From assembly GCA_963969595.1 (NCBI GenBank), contig OZ018417.1:10542501-10606500 (forward strand): DNA of 64,000 nucleotides, in the 5' to 3' direction. The notes below the pieces were generated by a model. The model saw nothing but the letters and a program-made list of their open reading frames with translations. It was not told where the DNA came from and did no database searches. Position numbers and translations under genes: made by a program. Positions within the stretch are counted from its first letter, which is position 1. Each line of letters starts with the position of its first letter. Source of the DNA: Neckera pumila. Its lineage: Eukaryota; Streptophyta; Bryopsida; Hypnales; Neckeraceae. Below are positions 51,958-64,000 of this stretch, piece after piece.

Positions 51958-54900
51958 ATCCAAGAAAATTTATTTCTATGAGCATGAATGAATGGCCTTG
52001 TGTTCAAGGCTTCATCACAAAGATCCACCAACCGGCCTTCATTATTAATCATATTCACAACAGGTTTAGAGCAACATTTGTCTTCTTTTCCACGACTTGA
52101 AAGATAATGGATGTTTGCATTCTTCAACATTCTTATTGTAGTAAAACATTGGTGATTACATGACTTGCGTTTGAGAAGTCGCATGGAGTTGAAAATCACT
52201 AGGAGGCATGTACCAACATCTGCCATAACTGCGGTCCAAAGTGATGCGTAACCACTAGCAGCAAGCCCAATAATTGCAATCTTTGTTATAAAAGACATGG
52301 TCACATTTTGGCCAATCTTCCATCGGCAATTACGACCCAACTCCACAGCTGTGGCCAACTTACGAAGGTCATTAGTCATAAGGGCCACATCGGCAATTTC
52401 CATTGCCACAGCCGACCCTGCAACTCCCATTGCAATTCCAACATCTGCAGCAGCTAGAGCAGGAGCATCATTTATACCATCTCCTACCATGGCTATTGTA
52501 CCTGATTTTTTAAGTTCTTGTAGAATGTGCACCTTGTCTTCTGGAAGCAATTGAGCATGTACTTCAATGTCTCCAATCTGTGAGCAATAAATTGCATAAT
52601 TAGTAAAAATTGTTCATTGTGAGTATACAATAACTTATCTCAAAGCAACTGGTTTTCCAAAAAATAATGAAAAATTGCTTTAGCATAGGACAAAATGGTC
52701 CAAAATTTATTTCAATTGTAAGTTGGATATTATAAAAATCTTTCAAATAAGTCCATTCCTAATATTCATCTTATTTTAACTTTGACAAAAATAAAATTTG
52801 CTTTTGTCCTCTATGCAATTATTATTTAAAATTTTGACTTATATTTTATCTTTGACCTCTAGGATTAAGTGTACAAAAGCTAATAATTGCATTTGATGAC
52901 ATTAAAAGCTTGTGAAAATTTTATTAGATGACATTTAATTTTTTCCAACTTTCAATGTTATCTAGAAAAAAAAGTGAAATTTACTCACCAAATTAATTGC
53001 AATTTTGCAAATCAAATTGTACACTCACTTTTGAAACTCTTAAGTCAATTGTTTTTGTAGCTATTTTATTTATTTGTTTTATAATTAAAAAAAGGATGAA
53101 ATTCAAATTTGACTCAATTTCTTAGAGTTTTGAATCACAATCCAACAACACTAATCATGGTAGTATTTGATAACCATATTTACCAATAGAAATAAACAAT
53201 AACCTTTTCATGTCACCTTTTTATGTGCAAATGAGGCTGCAGATGCGCTGTCGCCTGTTAGCATAACAACTCTAATTCCTAATTTATGTCAAAAATGCAA
53301 AATACCTATGAATTTATAAATTTTGAAAATAGACAATTCAAATTGGAAAGTTCATTTAGTTGTTTGATATATTGCTTTTATGTCTGTTGAAGAAATAGTA
53401 TTACAAGATCAATTAAGATGAGCAAGCTTGTCATGTTTTTTAAGGACCTAGATTACTATTCTAATAAGTAGCAACCTTATGAAATTTCTTAATTGATTGA
53501 TAGTTGGAACTAACCTTTAAATTGCGAATAGCTTCAATAACCTCAACTCGAAGTTGATCAGCAACACTATAAACACCGACAGCTACTTTGTCTACACCAA
53601 TCCAACCTATTGTTGCACCTTGACTACCCCACAAATGTACAATCTCTTTGCCAATCGCTGTACAACATGAGGTTATGCATCCAAACCATGCCATATAAGC
53701 CAATAGAGCATCTATATTAATTACAAAAAAAGCTCATGATGTATCTAATAGATTACCAAATTTTGTTATAATTTTAAATTTAGCATTTAAGTTAGAAGAT
53801 CAATCCCAATGTAAAGCTCTAATATACTCTCCATGTCTTATCTTTGTTTGTTCTTTATTCTTTTAAGGATCATAGGTAGTTCAAATTTCCAAAATTGTGA
53901 AGATTTATTTTTAAATGCACTTTGGAATAATAATTTAAAGACAAGTTTCAAAAAAACTTGTAAAATATGATTAATAGATTGCACTTGTTTAGTTAAAATT
54001 TCTGCGTCACTAAATCACCAACCAATATCTTTATATGAAATTTGAAATCAATGATTGAAAATTCTTTTTGACCTTGATTGTAGATTAAATATTTGTACTT
54101 TTAAAAAGAATTTGTTTCCTTTAAATTCAAAGTGTTGAGTTTTTCTTACAGTTATTTTTCAAATTTTATTTATTTATTTATTTAAATCATTTTTTGAATT
54201 GATAACAAACTTTTTGTAGTCAAATATACTTGTTAGATGGATGAAAATCCAAGACTTTGTATAATTAGGACATTTTTGAGTTCACGCATTTTTCAAAATT
54301 TGAATGCTTGTTTTTTTTATAGATTTAATATATTCTAATTAAATTTGGTTGAATGAAAAAATCCATCTTGTGCATGTATTCAAAATTCTTCAAAATTGCA
54401 ATATGTGATTTAAAATAGTACTAAACAAGAGGTGGAAAGAATGGACCAACCTTATTTTTATTCTTAAGTCAATATTCTAGCTTGCAATATCGAAGGATCA
54501 ATACCTTTCTCCCATCCAAGACGGTTGGCCATGCGAGCATTCCCTATGTGAATGGTGTGGCCATTTACATTTGCTGTAACTCCTTCACCTACAAGCACCT
54601 CAAAGTCTGTCACATATTCTGAAGGCTTTACACCATGGAGTTTGGCAAAATTTACCAAAGCAGATGCCATTGGATGGCTTGCTTTATTCTCTACAGATGC
54701 AACCCTGCATTGCAACCATTCCCCAAAAAATAATTTTCATTGAAGATAAAGCTACACTGTTATGCAACCCTCCGTTGCAACCATTTCCAAAGAAATATTC
54801 TTCATTGAAGATAAAGCTACACTATTATACTACTTCCAATTGAAGATCACTATAAATATTCTTCAAGTTTTTAGACTTTTGACATCTAATATGATTATAT

Positions 54901-57900
54901 CTATGTTGTCTCAATTTATTTGAGTTTGAGGCATGAAGTTGTAATATGTATTTATGATCTTGCTTGGTATGATCTACGGCTATGATTTACATATAATTTA
55001 AAATGAAGAATAAAAAAAAAAAGACCAATGTGCAATATAAATACCAATATAAGATATGGCAGATATTTGAACCATCATCTAGTCCCAATACATTTGTAAC
55101 ACGAAAATGGCTTTCTGATAATGTCCCAGTCTTATCTAAAGCCACCACTTTAAGCCTTCCAAGAACCTCTAGGAAGTTGCCTCCTTTTACAAGCAATCCT
55201 AACCTTGCGGCTTGTGCAATGCCACAAGTTGTAACCACAGGAGTTGATATAACTAGTGCACAAGGGCATGCAACTACAAGTAGCACTAGAGCAAGGTAAA
55301 GCCAATGTTGATGTTGATGAATATGAAGTGCCCAAGGCACCACGGCTATGATTATGGCTGCTACAACAATTCCTATATACAATAAATATGGATGCTAGTA
55401 AATTTTTAGGTTGAACATGAAGTAGGCAACAATGCATAACATATGCAATGTTTTGAAATAAATGTCATCATTGATTCTTATACAAGACTCCAAAGGACAA
55501 AAATCTTTAAGATTGGTTTGAAGTGACACTTTGTCAATGACACTTCATGGTACATATTTAACACTGATCTTGGCTAGATAATTATAAACTGCAGAGGTGA
55601 CTCATTGCAATGATGTGACTTATACCTGGAGTATAATATTTGGCTATTTTCTCTACAAGCATTTCTGTGTGAGATCTTTGAGTTTGTGCTTCCTCTACAA
55701 GCCGGACCATTCGGGATACTGCTGAATCCTCAACCAAAGCAGTAATTTTTATAGTCATGTGCCCTAAATATATCCATTATATTTTGTTATTTATTTATAC
55801 TTTATCTCTTCAAAACACAACAAAGGAAGTTGCAAATATAATTTTCTATTTGTTCAATACTATTAATTTGAACCAAGAATTGTCAAATTTTTATAGAAAA
55901 TTTCACTACAATGAAGAAGGTATGAGTCCACAAATTTTGGATGAAAGTAAGTTAGCTTATACAAAATCTACCATAACATACCAATCTTCAAAAGGGTAGT
56001 TTTTCTTTTTTTTATAACTTCTAGCTTTTAGCAACCTCCTAAGTTTTTAGAGACAAAGATTGTCAAATTGGTTTATGGAGATTTTCCATGAAAGCATTAT
56101 TTCAATCATTCAGTATAGATTGGGGACTTGGGCACCCTAGAGAAGCACATTTGTCTTTAACATGTTTTCAAGAAGAGAGCAACAAACCTCAATACAAAGT
56201 TTATTTATAAGTACTTAGATACATACATTTAGAGCAAAAATATTGTATCTTCTAAATAAGAAAAAAGACTAAAAAGCTACTTTTAGAAAACAAAAAGATT
56301 CTCATGTAAAAGAAGTACGGAGTATAACAAATCCAAAAAAAAACAAATTTTACAAACCTGACATGTTGACAGTTCCCGCCCACACATTCATGCCTTCATC
56401 TTTTTCAACTGGCATAGATTCTCCAGTCAAACTACTTTCGTCTACACTACATTTTCCGAATGTCACAGTTCCATCAATAGGAACCATTTCTCCAGCTTTC
56501 ACGGCTAGAAAAGTTCCAACTTTCACCTCTTCTACACGCACAAGCATTCCACTACTAAGAAGAGTTGCACTTTGAGGAGCAAGGTCTACCACAGCAGCTA
56601 TTGCAGCTCGAGCCTACATCAATATAAAATGATTAAGTTGTAAAGTATCTTCAAATACTTAAGAATATCAAGCCTTTACGATAGTAGAGCTTTTTGTTTC
56701 ATAATAAAGTGAATGTAATTGTCATCATTATGCATATAAAAAAATTATGAAATTCCATATCACCAATAGGACATTTAAGTTTGGAAATTTAAAATAAAAT
56801 ACCTTATCACTTGACCTAGACTCAAGCCAATCTGCTAGAGTAAATAGAAATGCAATAGATCCAGCTTCTAAGTAATCGCCCAAACCAATAGCACCTCCCA
56901 CTGTAGCAAGATGTTGAAATCATAAATCTCTAACAAAATTTTGATTTTGTTGATAACGATAGATCAAGAAAACTTCATTTTTAGTTAAATGATGATACAA
57001 TATAAGATCTTTAAGTTTACCTTGGTTTCCATTACTCATAGGTGAGCTTGATAAACATGTTCAAAGAAGAAATTATGATCATTTTACATAAGTTTACAAG
57101 AAAAAATAAGCACTTCACAAAACAATAATGACACAGTATATCTTTAATTAGGACGTATGGTTAAAAAAAATGATAGTTAGAAAGCAATCAATCTAGTCAC
57201 CTGCTATAAGCATGAGAATGTTGATATCAAAGATGAAGCTTTTCATTGCTGCTATACTTCGCAGGACCAAGGGAGGTATGCCAACACCCACTGATCCTAA
57301 AGCCATCCATCTTAATTGATAATAAAGGTATTGAAAGAATGACACTCCCAAAAGAATGCCTGAGACAATGGTCCAAGGAGATGGCCATTTTTTGCCAGCC
57401 TTCCATTGTCCCCTTTGGTGCACACTTGCAACCATGCTTGCATCATTCAATGCCTTCACTGTTATACACGTATTAATATGAATAGATTAGGGCCATATAA
57501 GATAACTTAAGACCATCCTCAAAGGGCGAGGAAGGATCTATGCAATCATTGACATCAATTGTTCTCCAAACATAGTGTCATAAGTGAGAAATTGCATATA
57601 ATATAATGTACACTAACCAAGTTGGATAGATGAGGCCAAAAGTTGATCATGTAGGACAATTACAGTTTTAGAGGTAACATTTACAAATACTTCTTCTACT
57701 CCAGGAATGGGTTCTAGTAATTTTTTAATGAGAGGAACTTCATTAGGGCAACAAATGCCCATAACATCAATAGTAGTCTTGCCCAACCCTGTTTTTATAG
57801 TGGCTTTTGGAATTGTCACCTTGGTATCATGGTAGAGAGATTCTTCTTTTTCAGAATGGCATTGAGTTTGGATTGGATTTGTTGTTGACTTATACTTGGA

Positions 57901-59527
57901 TTTGTAAAAATGATAATTTGTTGCCTTCTTTTTGGATTTTTTCTCATTATAGTTTGCTCGGGGTGATGTCTCTGAACTTGGTAAACTCTCATATCCTTGT
58001 CGTTTTGGACTTTCATAACTAAAAATGTCAAGTAATTGCTTAGGGCGGCGTTTGAGCTTGCCAAGAGTTTCACCAACCTTAATTAGACGCCCGTGCTCAA
58101 TAAACTTCTCCAATCCTCCAATTTCATTCTTTTGTGCATGGCTAAGCATATATGAGCCGTCCCTAAGAGGAACAAGGCAATCAAAGTGGTCTCCATGTGC
58201 AATTAGGTTATGGCCACAAGTCTCAGTATTATTGTGATGCTCAATTTCATTTTGTATAGGCTTGCAAAAAGACCCTGATACATCTTGAAGAAGTGGCAAT
58301 GCGCAACCAGCATCCTCCAAACACTACAAAACCATACAAAAGCTATTGTTTAGTCCCTTTAAAGTCTTGCAATTTTTTATTATTATCATTTGTTATTGAA
58401 TACAATTGCCACAACCAACTATATAAATTTGCCATATAACAATATATAACATTCGTTATACTATTTGTATTAAACTCAAATTATTGCACACTTAAATACT
58501 ACTATATTGTACAAAAATTTCAAAGAATAATTTGTAGAAATTCTACTTTTTCAACTTCATTAATTAGACAATAAATGTAGTCAATTGTCTATTATTCTAG
58601 ATATGATTGGTGTTCCCTAGAAATGAATGTTGATTAATTTAAATCATAGTTACATACATTAGCAAGTACTTAAAAACTATTATAGTAAGCAAATTTACTC
58701 TGCAATTTTATTGCCATGGTACTAAATTACAATTTGCTTCTTGAGCCAAATATTGAATAATTAGATACACACCTGCTCCAAGAAGATGTCTTCGGTGATT
58801 TCTCCCCGATGTACATGGGCATGGACATGGTCAACTTCTTGAAGGCAACAAAGAGCAAGAGGGTCCGAATTAGCTAGGAGATCTTTTTGATGATCAAGTA
58901 CACATAGCTTGGCAGTCATAGCGATAGTGCTAAATTGAGGTGGCATTGATAAGTATGCAAAGCGTCCATTCTCCAAAACCATGTATTGGTCCCCAACACT
59001 ATGTTTCTATTTCACAATTTCAACCACCAAAACCAATATCATTGCAATTTGATTTTAGTGTCAATGTCATGCAACCAATTGCACTTGATTTTTTAACAAT
59101 TAGTAGATTCCAAATTCAAATACAAAACATGATTAAATTGATCCTCACAACTCTTGGATTGTACTTTATTAATATTATTGTTCTTCTTTCAACTCTGGTA
59201 TTCACTCCATGTAATAATTGGGGTTATAACTTCTAAATATATAGTTTCTTCACCAATCATATTAACAACTAAACTGATATTCTATATTACCTCTAGCAAT
59301 TCAACCTCATGACTTTGCATTATCACCACATTTAGACATATACTACTATGTACCAATTATTTAACTAAGAAAAACAATCTTTCATGCTATCCAAGACTTT
59401 TTAAAATGGAGACTCTCATTTCTTGAAACAACCTTTCAATGAGATCACATACCTGGCACCTAGATGGCAAAGAACCCGGTTCTAACATAAGCAAAGGCAC
59501 TGGAGCCATGACTTCAACCCCTGGCAT
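50819..59527 (-). CDS. HMA: Heavy-metal P1B-2-type ATPase (Zn/Cd exporter, HMA2/3/4 type)
   Basis: ATP-driven exporter of Zn2+/Cd2+ across the plasma or vacuolar membrane. Exons as spliced: 59527-59453, 59006-58773, 58323-57618, 57458-57201, 56900-56803, 56613-56358, 55763-55626, 55372-55045, 54704-54505, 53657-53511 (or -53515), 53278-53217, 52577 onward to a stop at 51918 (1053 aa). A 375-codon frame continues from 51946 to 50819. Motifs: N-terminal metal domain with GICCPNE (Cys294-Cys295, Glu298), actuator TGE (520-522), CPC in the transport membrane helix (624-626), phosphorylated Asp668 in DKTGT, HP (708-709), MLTGD, GDGIND (866-871) and DVGTC in the last helix. All fit P1B-2. Residues 1-280 are an extension absent from Arabidopsis HMA2/4, with HVHAHVH (85-91), CGH...HGDH (about 139-149). 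The tail has CC pairs in both frames. The most distal start is chosen because it joins exon 2 in frame; ATG 58982 is the alternative. Confidence 0.9.
54699..54828. repeat. 65-bp tandem duplication across the exon 9 splice acceptor
   Basis: Two 65-bp units (54699-54763 and 54764-54828) share GCAACCCT, TTGCAACCATT and CATTGAAGATAAAGCTACAC. The first unit contains the last bases of the ATPase intron 8 and the start of exon 9, so the splice acceptor region exists twice, with the distal copy reading ACGGAG instead of ATGCAG. Confidence 0.8.
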
Positions 59528-62500
59528 GATTCAAATGTTTGCTTTTTAACAAGCTCTCTTCTTCATTCCACAAAACCAATCCACCAATACCTTCATGTTT
59601 CCTTGAATGAAAAACAAATTACCATTGCAACACAACTTTAGAGTTGTATTTCTTTGACAAAGACTTCAATGTAGAAATTGATAGCCAATTATGAGTTGAA
59701 CAAATTAATTTAAAGCTTTGTGAAGATCCAAGTATTTTTACTTTCTAAAATGGTAGTGAAACATCATTCAGTATCACCTAAACAAATTGACCTCTAAGAA
59801 ATTGTTACCTTGTGGCAATATTACAAGGGTTTTTCAAAGAATGAACCAATAACATAATTGCTAAAATAAACCACAAAGGCTTACATCTCTCCTATGACAT
59901 CATCTATACAAGTATCATTATTGTTTTCAAAATATGTTTTGTATTGTTAATCCATTCACAAATGTGGAGCCTAAATTTGCTACATCTACAAAGAATGCAT
60001 CATTAGGTACATTGATATCATTCAGAAAAAACCAATTATATATGTTCTTTTAAAACTCAATCAAATATTTACCAATTCGGTCATGTTATCTTCAATATAG
60101 AAGATACAACCTTAAGAGGTAGGATATATAGCACAAATTAATGAAATCAATTTTTTACTTGTCTAAAGGCCTTCTATATTATATAAAAAATATATTAGAT
60201 TTACTTGAAGTCTTTCTACCACTATATGGTGTTAAACAATAGGGTATTTTCTGTAGTCAGTCAATTGTATAAGCATTGTTGATTAGTCAAAGACTTACAA
60301 TTTATAGGAGGATTGTTAGTTGTGCAAATAGAGCTACCGTGTTTAAGCACACTTTGCAATACATTAACTCATAATTACCTCTACAATTTGTCTGCTTTTA
60401 TCTTATAGATTTTAGTGACAATGATCATAAATTGAAGGAATATCTCAATTGCAAAATAAAACTTAAACCTAAAGTTGTACATTACAAACAATTTAATTTC
60501 TTGGTCTAAAAACCCTAATATACATAGAGCCCTACTATAATAGATGATTGTAAAAAACCTGTATTATTTGTATCCCACCTTGCATGCTAATTTGTCTTTT
60601 GCCCATAACTTTTGCCTTCTCACTCCAAATGATTCAAGATTTATAAATGAGGTATTTATGACTATTGTACATTTTGCCTAATTTTTTCAAAATTTTCAAA
60701 AATGTTTTGCTATCCAAAAATAACCCCCAATTTTATAAAATACTTACCAGAGTTGAGGGGATAATACTATTTAGTATCCAAAAAACAAATTTGGAGCTGA
60801 AATTTAGAGGGAATGGTCTTCTAGTAGACTTGTAGCTACTTTAGAAAGAAATTCTAAAAATGTTTAATTTTATGTTGTGCAGAAGTCCACAAAATGAGCT
60901 TCTTTCTAAACATTAAAACATTTCAAAATGTAAGAAATATCAGTGTTTTTCTTTTGGATGAATGACCATTACTACAAAGTTGTTACATGGACATTTAAAA
61001 AAAATTATTCTTTTTTCCTATTTTTTATAAATTAAAACATCAAAGTATCTATTTTCTCAAGATTAGGCACTTTTCTAGTTCTCCTACTTAGAGAATTTTT
61101 CTATACTTTTCTTTTGGTGATTGCCTTCATCTTAAAGGTGTATACATTGACATATTTTTTTTTAAATTTAAAATTATTTTTCTAACTTTAAAGTATTAAA
61201 AAAATCATGAGTATTGAACAAAATGCAATAATATCAACATGAATTTTTTGCAAACACCCCAATATCCACACATTGGTAGTAATATTTGGGAACAATAGGT
61301 AAAGCACTGCAAACAATAGCTAAACACTTTAATACCATGAAGTTGTATAATGTGAGAAATTTCTCAACATTTTGTGAACATGACATGTGGAATTATCTCA
61401 ACTGTTTTTGAATTGCATGGTTGCGATTGATTGTCCTTTTAACATTTGGTATGTAATTCAAGTTGTTGACTCTTCTTTTTGTTTATATTTTGGATTTTTT
61501 TCCCTTGATTTATTGGTTTAAATCATTTATTTGCATTTACAATTGAATTTCGACATATATTCTAGGAGTTGTGACATAACATTCATTAGCCTTCATAGAG
61601 GATGTGAGGGAGGATGCCTTTCCCTATCTGAGGCCACATCCACGAAAAATCATCAATGGGGGCATGTGTTGTCCATGTTAGCTGACACGTGTTCTTTAGC
61701 TAAATATAGTGTAGAATACTTCACATCATTTTATCAGGGAGAAGGCAGACCTTCAATCTGCTATTGAATGTTATGGAGTTTGTCACTGGACATATAACTG
61801 ACACTAGTGTTTTCATTTTGTGTTTTCTAATATAATTTTTTTAAAGTTTTTTTTAGTTTTTCATGATTCTTCTTAAAATGTTCTTTGCTACCAAATAATA
61901 TAGAGTTTTTTTACATTTTACAAGGTCATTCTTGCATATATTTTAGAGATTCTATTTTGTTTTCTTTGATTTCTTTTTCTTCTTTGCAAACACACAAATT
62001 TACTATAAAAATTTAAAACATCTAGAATTTCAACCACTCCATGTTTGAATGTTTATATTTAAATGTCAGAATTTATTTAATTTAAACTTTTATTATTATT
62101 TAAATTTTCATTGAATGTTTTGAGAACATTGAGGTAATTTCATAAGTTCGTGAAAATATTCAAATTAATATCATTATTTGAAGTTTCAATCATCTTAATG
62201 CAATTACAATGATGAAGAATTAGTTAAGTGCATTTTTAGATGAAAATGTTTTGATTTAAAAGTCATCTTTATTACTATAATGATGGATATTCTTTTAGTT
62301 CGTTTATTTGGCTTCATCTAAAGTTGTTTCAATTTGAATGATTGACATTGATTTTCTATTGAAATCTATGAACCATCTTAGTTGTGGATTGTATTTTTTT
62401 ATATATGTGTCACTTCTTTCTAGTACTTTTTCTTGGGTTATTCTCGGCCATTTTATATTGGATATCTTGTTCAAGAGGTTTCTTGATTTAGTGGTGTTGT

Positions 62501-62926
62501 GGGATTTTTTTTTAGTAAGAGTGTATTTTTTTCTATAACTTCTTACTAATTAAAAATTAATGTGTGTTTTCTTTGTCTTTAGAATCGATTTTATTGTTCA
62601 TTTTCACATTTTTAAGCTCAAGAGTTTAAAAGTGCTTCCACCTATATATCTCTTGGAATTTGGTAGCTGTAGAAATTAGTTAACATTCAAACTTATTGGA
62701 TTGGTTGTACCAAACAATTATATGTTGTTTTTGTCTTTTTAAATATGTCTTTAGAGTGGTTTATTTCTTTTTAATATTTTTGTCTTGTAGATAGCTTTCA
62801 AGTTTAGATCTTATTATTTCATAACTTACATTTTTGATGAGGTACAATTTCTTCAATAGTTAAATTTTTTGTTTACTTATTGAATTTTTTTGTGGTTCAA
62901 TTTTATTTTATTTTATTTTGTGCTAG
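59528..62926. other. Intergenic, upstream of the ATPase gene
   Basis: AT-rich spacer. The first several hundred bp should hold the ATPase promoter; no specific element is convincing. Open frames at 61531-61767 and 62338-62538 have no family resemblance. Confidence 0.4.
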
Positions 62927-63490
62927 TTAATCCCTAAATTCCCAAGGCCTTTTTGAACTTCACAAAATTTGCTCAAAACTAAATAAAAAGCTCAAGTTTT
63001 GATTCTAAAGTTCTTTAATTTTTTTTAAATTATGACCTTATGAGTTCAAACTTGACATGTTAAAGGAAAATAACTAAAACCATATTACTTATGGATTGAA
63101 CAATTATAATGTTTGATCAAAAAGGTGTTAAAACTATAAAAGTGATTTGAAGTCTTCAATCCATTTTTTACATGTCAAATCTAAAATCAAAGTTGTGAAA
63201 AAATGTAAGGCTAAAGGATATAACATGCATTACCATTTTCAATTTGTAGTTTCTCAAATTCTATTCTCCAATTTTTTTAAATGAATTTTCAATGAAGTTT
63301 TGCCTTCAAGATCTAATGAATTTGAGGCTCATCTTTGAAACTAAAAAGTCAAGGTTTGCAATGGATACCCTTGCATAAAATTGTCAATAGAATAATCATA
63401 AACTTGTTTTTTCTAAATCAAATTTTTGATTTTTCTATTAGATTTTAGAGGGTATTTAACTAGAAAACTACCAAAATTAATATTTTGGTT
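62927..63490. repeat. Dispersed repeat B, copy b
   Basis: Begins TTAATCCCTAAATTCCCAAG and is collinear with 28551-29140 over about 560 bp. The TTAA plus CCCTAAA start links it to the piggyBac-like element family. Its right terminus was not found, and similarity fades near 63490. Confidence 0.6.
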
Positions 63491-64000
63491 AGATTTTTCA
63501 TAAATTTGAAGTTTAATTGACACCAAAAATATAGTACCTTTAGCATTTATAATGTCTTTTAATGTCTTTTATTGGTGGATGCTTTAATTTGATGTTTTCT
63601 ACTTAAGCTATAATTTTTGGACTTTTCCATTTATTATTAAACTAGCTGAGTGTATCTTAGATTTTGAGGTTGCATTCAAATAGTTGGAATTTATCTGGTA
63701 TTAAAGTTGTTAATTGAGTTATTAATAGTATATAATAAATATTTGATTCAACCAAGGGTGCCGAAAACAAAATTGCAGACTAAGGGCCACTTTACACCTA
63801 GAGTCTGGGCCAATTTGTATAAGAGGCCCCAAATCTTCACTTTTAACTGGACAAAAGGTTGAAATTGATGTGAATTCGTTTAAACCTAAGGGCCAAGCCA
63901 ATTTGATGGAGTGAATTTTATATTCAAAAAGACATGATCTGACATAAGTCGAGCTTGATGACTTGACCTTGAGGCCAATGTCAAATTTCAATGACAAAAA
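63491..64000. other. Window end, no gene supported
   Basis: A 91-codon minus-strand open frame (63722-63997) runs close to the window edge in slightly less AT-rich DNA. I do not recognise it. It could be an exon or repeat continuing beyond the window. Confidence 0.3.

Noticed and set aside
63722..63997. 91-codon minus-strand open frame at the window edge
   Set aside because: Not recognised and cut close to the edge; insufficient to call a gene.
1..64000. CRISPR arrays, bacterial operons, rRNA or intact tRNA genes
   Set aside because: No regularly spaced direct repeats with unique spacers, no clustered bacterial-type genes and no foldable tRNA or rRNA sequence were seen.

Overview
The window is nuclear DNA from a land plant. 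Three long, intron-rich genes carry plant-type proteins (a MYND-finger ubiquitin protease, coatomer gamma, a P1B-2 heavy-metal ATPase), with GT-AG introns and very AT-rich, repeat-laden spacers. Remains of a piggyBac-type transposase and of a tyrosine-recombinase gene, both unusual for flowering plants, make me lean towards a non-seed plant (moss, liverwort, lycophyte or fern). That lean is inference. All three genes lie on the minus strand.

Layout. 1-5.3 kb: spacer, a tRNA-derived SINE and a broken intron-containing gene resembling Crypton/DUF3504 tyrosine recombinases. 5.3-18.5 kb: repeat territory with two CACTA-type foldback MITEs (exact 3-bp target duplications), two TTAA-flanked piggyBac-like non-autonomous elements, a piggyBac transposase fragment, an (AAAAC)n/(AAAC)n tract and no convincing host gene. 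18.5-27.0 kb: a 12-exon UBP15/16-type deubiquitinase, 1218 aa as I splice it. 27.0-35.5 kb: more TTAA-type elements, some nested inside inverted repeats, and a second SINE. 35.5-42.1 kb: an 18-exon coatomer gamma gene (893 aa) in a distinctly GC-richer island. 42.1-50.8 kb: spacer with two elements sharing CATTAG termini, and a 5'-truncated LINE. 50.8-59.5 kb: a 12-exon heavy-metal ATPase with an unusual His/Cys-rich N-terminal extension and a cytosolic tail split between two reading frames. 59.5-64 kb: AT-rich spacer and another repeat copy.

The three genes are functionally unrelated (protein turnover, Golgi-ER vesicle coat, Zn/Cd export) and there is no sign of co-regulation. Exon boundaries were derived by hand from splice consensus and family alignment. 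For the protease and the coatomer every junction keeps frame. For the ATPase one junction (53.3-53.5 kb) and the C-terminal tail (about 51.9 kb) remain open. The most unusual content is the mobile-element fossil record: piggyBac-like and tyrosine-recombinase-like DNA transposon remains together in a plant genome.
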